NCBI GenBank assembly: GCA_045601345.1
Contig: JAZRZL010000011.1
Span: 1 to 64,000 of the forward strand
Reading direction: 5' to 3'
Length of the DNA: 64,000 bases
Origin: SVMC01 sp045601345
Lineage (GTDB): Bacteria; Bacillota; Clostridia; Oscillospirales; Oscillospiraceae
A program made the translations under genes and the position numbers. Of this stretch, positions 59,362-64,000 are shown one piece after another (the first letter of the stretch is position 1; the number at the start of each line of letters is the position of its first letter). The notes beneath the pieces are model-generated. The model was not told the origin of the DNA and did no database searches. It was given only the letters and a program-made list of their open reading frames with translations.

Positions 59362-59476
59362 TTATTTTGTAAAACGCTGCGATACTTCTTCGCCGGTATC
59401 ATTTAATCGACAAAGAACAATCTAACGCTTTTGCTATCTCCTGCAAGTCTTTTTCGGTGAAGTTGTCACGCTTCAT
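59362..59476 (-). pseudogene. C-terminal remnant of an XRE-type regulator next to fic
   Basis: Minus-strand MKRDNFTEKDLQEIAKALDCSL, then a frame shift, then NDTGEEVSQRF and a stop. Both parts resemble the end of a single small helix-turn-helix protein (KRDNFSEKDLxEIAxAL...). The N-terminal helix-turn-helix is missing. It sits 15 bases upstream of the broken fic and probably decayed with it. Confidence 0.6.
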
Positions 59477-59486
59477 TTTATGAAGA

Positions 59487-60971
59487 TTATTTATGATACA
59501 GCCTTGAACTCTGATAGATTGGCTCGCAGGTCAGGTTTGCGCCGAGACGCATAATGACCTCTTCGTCAACCGAGGACAGGATAACCGAGGAATGAATCTG
59601 GCAGCCGCGCAGTTTGTCTAATTGTTCCAGAGCCTGTGCCACTACAGGGTTGGTGACAGCACAGATGGACAGCGCCAGCAGCACCTCATCGGAATGGAGA
59701 CGGGGGTTGCGGCTGCCCAGATGCTGCACCTTCAATGTCTGGATGGGGGTCAGCACAGCGGGTGACAGAAGCTTAATACTGTGATCAATCCCGGCCAAAC
59801 GTTTCAGGGCATTCAGAAGGGCTGCGGAAATTGCACCTAGCAGATCGGAGGTATGGCCGGTGACGATTGTGCCATCGGGCAGCTCAATAGCTGCCGCAGG
59901 ACCGCCGGTAATCTCTGCCTTGGTCAGCGCAGCAGGAACGGTGCGGCGCATGGAAGTATCAATACCGGCAGAACGCAGAAGCATTTCCAGTTTCTGTACC
60001 TGTGCAGGTTCTGCATCAGCTTTCTTGACTGCGCAGGCCGTGGCATAATAGCGGCGAATGATCTCCTGCCAGGAGGCTTCCCGGCAGACTTCGTCATCCA
60101 CAATGGCAAAGCCTGCCATATTAACACCCATGTCCGTGGGACTTTTGTACGGGCAATCCCCTCTCATTTGGCAGAACATAGCCTTCAAAACGGGGAAAAT
60201 CTCAATATCGCGGTTGTAATTGACCGTGGTTTGTCCATAGGCTTCCAGATGGAAGGGATCAATCATGTTCACATCGGAGAGATCAACCGTTGCTGCTTCA
60301 TAGGCGAGGTTGACCGGGTGCTTTAAGGGCAGATTCCAAATGGGGAAGGTCTCATATTTAGCATAGCCGGCCGAAATGCCGCGTTTATCCTCGTGATAGA
60401 GCTGGCTCAGGCAGGTGGCCATCTTCCCACTTCCGGGGCCGGGAGCAGTCACTACTACGACCGGGCGGGAGGTTTCAATATAATCGTTTTTGCCAAAGCC
60501 TTCGTCAGAAACGACAAGGGAAACATTGGAAGGATAATCCGCAATGCTATAATGGCGATACGTACGAATGCCCAGACCCTGTAGGCGGCGTTCAAAGGCC
60601 ATAGCGGCAGGCTGATTGGCATAACGGGTCAGTACTACACTGCCCACGTACAAACCATATTCCCGGAACGCATCAATCTGGCGCATCAAATCCAGATCAT
60701 AGGTGATGCCCAAATCTCCACGGCGCTTGTTTTTTTGGATATCGTTGGAGTTAATGGCAATGATGATTTCTGCCTGATCCTTCAGCTGGAGCAGCATCCG
60801 CATCTTGCTATCCGGCAGAAATCCCGGCAGTACACGGGATGCATGATAATCGTCAAACAGTTTGCCGCCAAATTCCAGATACAGTTTGCCACCAAAATAA
60901 TCCACACGTTCCAGAATTTTCTTGGTCTGAAGCTCCAAATACTTATCATTATCAAATCCAAGCTTTTGCAT
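59487..60971 (-). CDS. DUF1846 family protein
   Basis: 494 residues from the ATG at 60971, five bases after GGAGG. The whole length has the DUF1846 pattern: MQKLGFDNDKYLELQTKKILERV, FGGKLYLEFGGKLFDDYHASRVLPGF, and VVVVTAPGPGSGKMATCLSQLYHE with a P-loop-like GPGSGK. Further blocks are KYETFPIWNLPLKHPVN and the C-terminal SRNPRLHSDEVLLALSICA. Cytosolic, widespread in Clostridia, biochemical role unknown. Single gene with a TATGAT -10-like box near 61020. Confidence 0.92.
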   Translation of the reverse strand: MQKLGFDNDKYLELQTKKILERVDYFGGKLYLEFGGKLFDDYHASRVLPGFLPDSKMRMLLQLKDQAEIIIAINSNDIQKNKRRGDLGITYDLDLMRQIDAFREYGLYVGSVVLTRYANQPAAMAFERRLQGLGIRTYRHYSIADYPSNVSLVVSDEGFGKNDYIETSRPVVVVTAPGPGSGKMATCLSQLYHEDKRGISAGYAKYETFPIWNLPLKHPVNLAYEAATVDLSDVNMIDPFHLEAYGQTTVNYNRDIEIFPVLKAMFCQMRGDCPYKSPTDMGVNMAGFAIVDDEVCREASWQEIIRRYYATACAVKKADAEPAQVQKLEMLLRSAGIDTSMRRTVPAALTKAEITGGPAAAIELPDGTIVTGHTSDLLGAISAALLNALKRLAGIDHSIKLLSPAVLTPIQTLKVQHLGSRNPRLHSDEVLLALSICAVTNPVVAQALEQLDKLRGCQIHSSVILSSVDEEVIMRLGANLTCEPIYQSSRLYHK

Positions 60972-61101
60972 GGCTACCTCCTCCACGCATTCATCACAAT
61001 ATTTTTACACTTATATCATACCAAATTTTTGCGCAAAGATAAAGCATTGATATTGCCAAAATTTTCACGGCTTTTTATGGTGTGTTAACAGCAAAACCAC
61101 T

Positions 61102-61281
61102 TCAGCTAGTATGGAATGGCCTATGCTCCGTTAGGGGGACAATGAAATAATATAAGGTTGCCTCTAAAAATTCATCACAGTCGAATCTGCGGGTCTTGTT
61201 TCCGTTATACTTCACAATGCGGTTTTTGTTGCGTCTGACGAGAAAATCCATCACAGCTCGACTTGTGCTGAATTTTTAGAG
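61102..61281. mobile_element. Inverted-repeat element with a possible 49-codon frame
   Basis: CTCTAAAAATTCATCACAG-TCGA at 61162-61184 and the complement of 61258-61281 (CTCTAAAAATTCAGCACAAGTCGA) form imperfect inverted ends of a 120-bp segment. A 22-base block is also repeated in direct order inside. On the minus strand an ATG at 61251 opens 49 codons (MDFLVRRNKNRIVKYNGNKT, then RRFDCDEFLEATLYYF) that cross the left end and stop at 61102. No ribosome site and no recognised family. No target duplication. Probably a transposon remnant. Confidence 0.5.
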
Positions 61282-61299
61282 CTGACATTAAAAGAAAAA

Positions 61300-61725
61300 T
61301 CAGAGATTAATGAACACAAGCCCCACAAGACAGATGGAAACGCCGATGATTTTATTCCATGAAAGACCCTCCTTGAAGAGCAGCACACCAACAATGACAA
61401 GAGCAATGGACAAAAATGCGCTCTGCACGATGGAGGCTGTGCTGACCTGCCAGCCAGCCCTATAGGCAAAGAGGAACCCGGCTTCCAGACCTACAATCAC
61501 AAGACCCAAAACAAAGGCTGTCCAATTGAGATGGCGCAGCTCTTGCCAGAGATTGCCTTCCTTTCGCAGGAGAAAATAGAGCACGGCGGAGAAAATGGCC
61601 GCTACAGCATAGGTCACTGTGAGAGAGGCCAGCGGGTGGAGCGAATCGGGTTGGGATTTTGCGCAGATGTGATAGAGAATGTTGGAAATTACCACCAGAG
61701 CAAGGGGCCAGATGTAAGAAAACAT
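61300..61725 (-). CDS. Half-size EamA/DMT-type permease
   Basis: 141 residues with four or five membrane segments: MFSYIWPLALVVISNILYHICAK, VTYAVAAIFSAVLYFLL, AFVLGLVIVGLEAGFLFAYRAGW, then IVQSAFLSIALVIVGVLLFKEGLSWNKIIGVSICLVGLVFINL. The last motif is the typical end of an EamA repeat. Single-domain members act as dimers. Substrate unknown. Divergent from rpoB. Confidence 0.82.
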   Translation of the reverse strand: MFSYIWPLALVVISNILYHICAKSQPDSLHPLASLTVTYAVAAIFSAVLYFLLRKEGNLWQELRHLNWTAFVLGLVIVGLEAGFLFAYRAGWQVSTASIVQSAFLSIALVIVGVLLFKEGLSWNKIIGVSICLVGLVFINL

Positions 61726-61797
61726 AGCATATCCTCCATAAAAAAAGAGCCAGCCAGAAGCAACTCCGGCGGCACAAAAATAGAAGAAAAGAAAAGA

Positions 61798-61826
61798 TTG
61801 ACAGGGCAGGGGAAATATGGTATAAT
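61798..61826 (+). promoter_or_regulatory. Consensus SigA promoter of rpoB
   Basis: TTGACA (61798-61803), 17 bases, TATAAT (61821-61826). Leader of about 158 bases before the ATG. Confidence 0.88.
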
Positions 61827-61990
61827 GTCAATCCATAATGCGAAGAAATGGAAACCGTATTCCTCTCCATTTTGGCTTCATCTTATCACAAATCACCAAA
61901 GTGGTCAAGAGGGAAGTGTAATTTTGTTAACAACTTATCCTGGCGTATCAAATATACCGCAGAATTGTAAGAAAGGCTGTGAAGAATCCT

Positions 61991-64000
61991 ATGGCACAAA
62001 CGAAAGAAGTTCTCTTTGGTAAGACCCTGCGCCACAGCTTTGCCAAGTACGAGGAAGTTCTCCAGATGCCCAATTTGCTCAAGATTCAGAAGGATTCCTA
62101 CCAATGGTTTCTGACCGAAGGGCTGAAAGAGGTCTTCCGCGACGTGGGAAGCATCACCGACTATACTGGTAACCTTGAGCTGTCCTTTAAGGATTTCAGT
62201 ATGGATGAAAGCCCTAAGTACACCGTGGAAGAATGCAAGGAGCGCGATGCCACCTATGCCAAACCCATCAAGGTTCGCGTACAGCTGCTCAAGAAGAACA
62301 CCGGTGAAATTAAGGAGCAGAGCATCTTCATGGGCGATTTCCCCCTGATGACCAATGGCGGCACCTTTGTTATCAATGGCGCAGAGCGCGTTATCGTCTC
62401 CCAGATCGTCCGCAGCCCCGGTATGTACTATGGTCATGAGGTCGATAAGGCCGATCAGCATACCTATACTGCAACCGTCATCCCGTACCGCGGTGCATGG
62501 CTCGAATACGAAACCGATACCCAGGATACCTTCTTTGTCCGCATTGATAAGAACCGCAAGCTCCCCATCACCTGCCTGATTCGTGCCCTCGGTATTGTCA
62601 CCGACAGCGAGATCAAGGAGCTGTTCGGTGAGGACGTGCGCATCATGGCAACGCTGGAGCGCGATACCTGCCGCACCAGAGAGGAATCCCTGCTTGAAAT
62701 TTACCGCCGTCTGCGTCCCGGCGAACCCCCCACAGTCGAAAACGCTGAGAGCTATCTGAACGCTCTGTTCTTTGATCCTCGCCGCTATGACGTTTCTAAG
62801 GTTGGCCGCTATAAATTCAATAAAAAGATGGATATCTGGGCGCGTCTAGCCAATCAGGTTTTGGCTGAGCCGGTCGCTGACCCTATGACCGGCGAGGTTC
62901 TGGCCGAGGCCGGTGCGCTGCTCGACAGAACGGCAGCTCATCGCATCAGCGATCATGGCGTTAACGAAGCCATCATTGATGTCAACGGTACCCGCGTCAA
63001 GGTCTTCTCCAATGGCATGGTTGATATGTCCAAGTTCGTGGACTTTGACCCCAAGGACTATGGCATTAAGGAAAAGGTCTGCTTCAAGGTTCTGCGCGAA
63101 ATCATTGACTCCCAGCCTGAGGATTGGGAAGAGGCCATTGACCAGCGCCGGGATGAGCTGATTCCCAAGCACATCACCCCCGAAGATATTCTTGCTTCCA
63201 TCAACTACCTCAACTGCATGGTCTACGGTGCAGGTTCCACCGATGATATTGACCATCTCGGCAACCGCCGCCTGCGCTGTGTCGGTGAGCTGTTGCAAAA
63301 TCAGTTCCGTGTAGGCTTTACCCGTCTGGAGCGCGTCATTCGTGAGCGCATGACGGTGCAGGAGCTTTCCGATATCAGTCCCCAGAGTCTCATCAATATT
63401 CGTCCTGTCACGGCGGTCATCAAGGAATTCTTCGGTTCCTCTCCGCTGTCTCAGTTCATGGATCAGAATAACCCGCTGGCAGAGCTGACCCATAAGCGCC
63501 GTCTGTCTGCCCTTGGCCCCGGCGGCCTGTCCAGAGAGCGCGCTTCCTTTGATGTCCGAGATGTTCACTACAGCCATTATGGCCGTATGTGCCCTATTGA
63601 GACCCCCGAAGGTCCCAACATCGGCCTGATCAACTATCTGGCCTCCTATGCCCAGATCAACGAATATGGCTTTGTAGAAGCTCCTTTCCGCAAGGTGCAG
63701 AAGGAATATGACGAGAACGGAAAGTATGTCGCTTCCCGTGTGACCGATACCATCCAGTATATGACCGCCGATGTCGAGGACGATTTCTATGTTGGTCAGG
63801 CCAACGAGCCGAAGGATGAGAACGGCTATCTGCTAAACGCCCGTATCACCTGCCGCCACCGCGATGAGATTATTTCCGTAGACCGCGAGCTGATTGACTT
63901 CGTGGACGTATCCCCCAAGATGATGACCTCCGTGGCTACCGCTTTCATCCCCTTCCTCCAGAACGACGATGCCAACCGTGCTCTTATGGGCGCGAATATG
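61991..64000 (+). CDS. rpoB: RNA polymerase beta subunit (partial, runs off the window)
   Basis: 670 codons from the ATG at 61991, open to the last base. MAQTKEVLFGKTLRHSFAKYEEVLQMPNLLKIQKDSYQWF is the classical Gram-positive RpoB start. Conserved FMGDFPLMTNGGTFVINGAERVIVSQIVRSPGMYY follows. The rifampicin-binding cluster is visible from SSPLSQFMDQNNPLAELTHKRRLSALGPGGLSRERA through VRDVHYSHYGRMCPIETPEGPNIGLI, and the window ends in ALMGANM. Key residues in the rifampicin pocket look wild type. No rplJ/rplL lies upstream. Confidence 0.97.
   Translation, partial: MAQTKEVLFGKTLRHSFAKYEEVLQMPNLLKIQKDSYQWFLTEGLKEVFRDVGSITDYTGNLELSFKDFSMDESPKYTVEECKERDATYAKPIKVRVQLLKKNTGEIKEQSIFMGDFPLMTNGGTFVINGAERVIVSQIVRSPGMYYGHEVDKADQHTYTATVIPYRGAWLEYETDTQDTFFVRIDKNRKLPITCLIRALGIVTDSEIKELFGEDVRIMATLERDTCRTREESLLEIYRRLRPGEPPTVENAESYLNALFFDPRRYDVSKVGRYKFNKKMDIWARLANQVLAEPVADPMTGEVLAEAGALLDRTAAHRISDHGVNEAIIDVNGTRVKVFSNGMVDMSKFVDFDPKDYGIKEKVCFKVLREIIDSQPEDWEEAIDQRRDELIPKHITPEDILASINYLNCMVYGAGSTDDIDHLGNRRLRCVGELLQNQFRVGFTRLERVIRERMTVQELSDISPQSLINIRPVTAVIKEFFGSSPLSQFMDQNNPLAELTHKRRLSALGPGGLSRERASFDVRDVHYSHYGRMCPIETPEGPNIGLINYLASYAQINEYGFVEAPFRKVQKEYDENGKYVASRVTDTIQYMTADVEDDFYVGQANEPKDENGYLLNARITCRHRDEIISVDRELIDFVDVSPKMMTSVATAFIPFLQNDDANRALMGANM

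Noticed and set aside
1..64000. CRISPR arrays, rRNA genes, replication origin
   Set aside because: No regularly spaced repeats, no rRNA sequence and no DnaA-box cluster were seen.

Overview
The window is a 64-kb stretch of a spore-forming, low-to-moderate GC Bacillota chromosome. It is most likely a Clostridia of the Oscillospirales type. This is inferred from the S10-spc-alpha ribosomal cluster order, zinc-type S14, SpoIVCA-like recombinase and SigK, HprK, WhiA, a TPP riboswitch with ThiT, and a T-box ahead of cysS. No species is claimed.

Region 1 (0-8.2 kb). It opens with the tail of a possible transposase gene and a DUF362 iron-sulfur protein. Next come a 132-codon remnant of glutamate dehydrogenase directly in front of glmS, and the most notable feature of the window: sigK cut in two by a 3,267-bp element. 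The 5' part (to codon 212, minus strand, 8180-7545) and the 3' part (4280-4218) each carry a copy of a 16-bp direct repeat with one mismatch. Joining them at the repeat restores an uninterrupted 231-codon SigK ending in the family-typical ISRSYVSRIEKKAL sequence. The element carries a large serine recombinase, a small overlapping ORF and, unexpectedly, an MsmX/UgpC-type sugar-importer ATPase. This is a very small sigK intervening (skin) element, inserted in the region 4 helix-turn-helix rather than mid-gene.

Region 2 (8.3-24.3 kb). This is a continuous S10-spc-alpha cluster: rpsJ, rplCDWB, rpsS, rplV, rpsC, rplP, rpmC, rpsQ, rplNXE, rpsN, rpsH, rplF, rplR, rpsE, rpmD, rplO, secY, adk, map, a KOW protein, infA, rpmJ, rpsMKD, rpoA, rplQ. 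It is driven by a strong promoter and a long leader.

Region 3 (24.3-36.8 kb). It holds thiT under a TPP riboswitch, a TSUP permease, tRNA-Arg(ACG), an aldolase/PfkB-kinase/polysaccharide-deacetylase operon, and an isolated phage-type lysis cassette (XhlA-like, holin, amidase). It also has cell-surface glycan genes, including a glycosyltransferase fused to a CsaB-type pyruvyl transferase, plus DUF4330 and O-antigen-ligase-like genes.

Region 4 (36.8-61 kb). These are housekeeping genes: rpmB, hprK, murB, whiA, dnaE, then a 309-bp MITE with a perfect 10-bp target duplication directly behind dnaE. A lipoprotein/two-component operon, yqhQ-like, prmC, recA, recX, rimO, pgsA, T-box-cysS, polA, rimI and tsaD follow. 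The region ends with a decayed XRE/Fic pair and a DUF1846 gene.

Region 5 (61-64 kb). It has an inverted-repeat element, an EamA-type permease, and rpoB (its own strong promoter, truncated by the window end).
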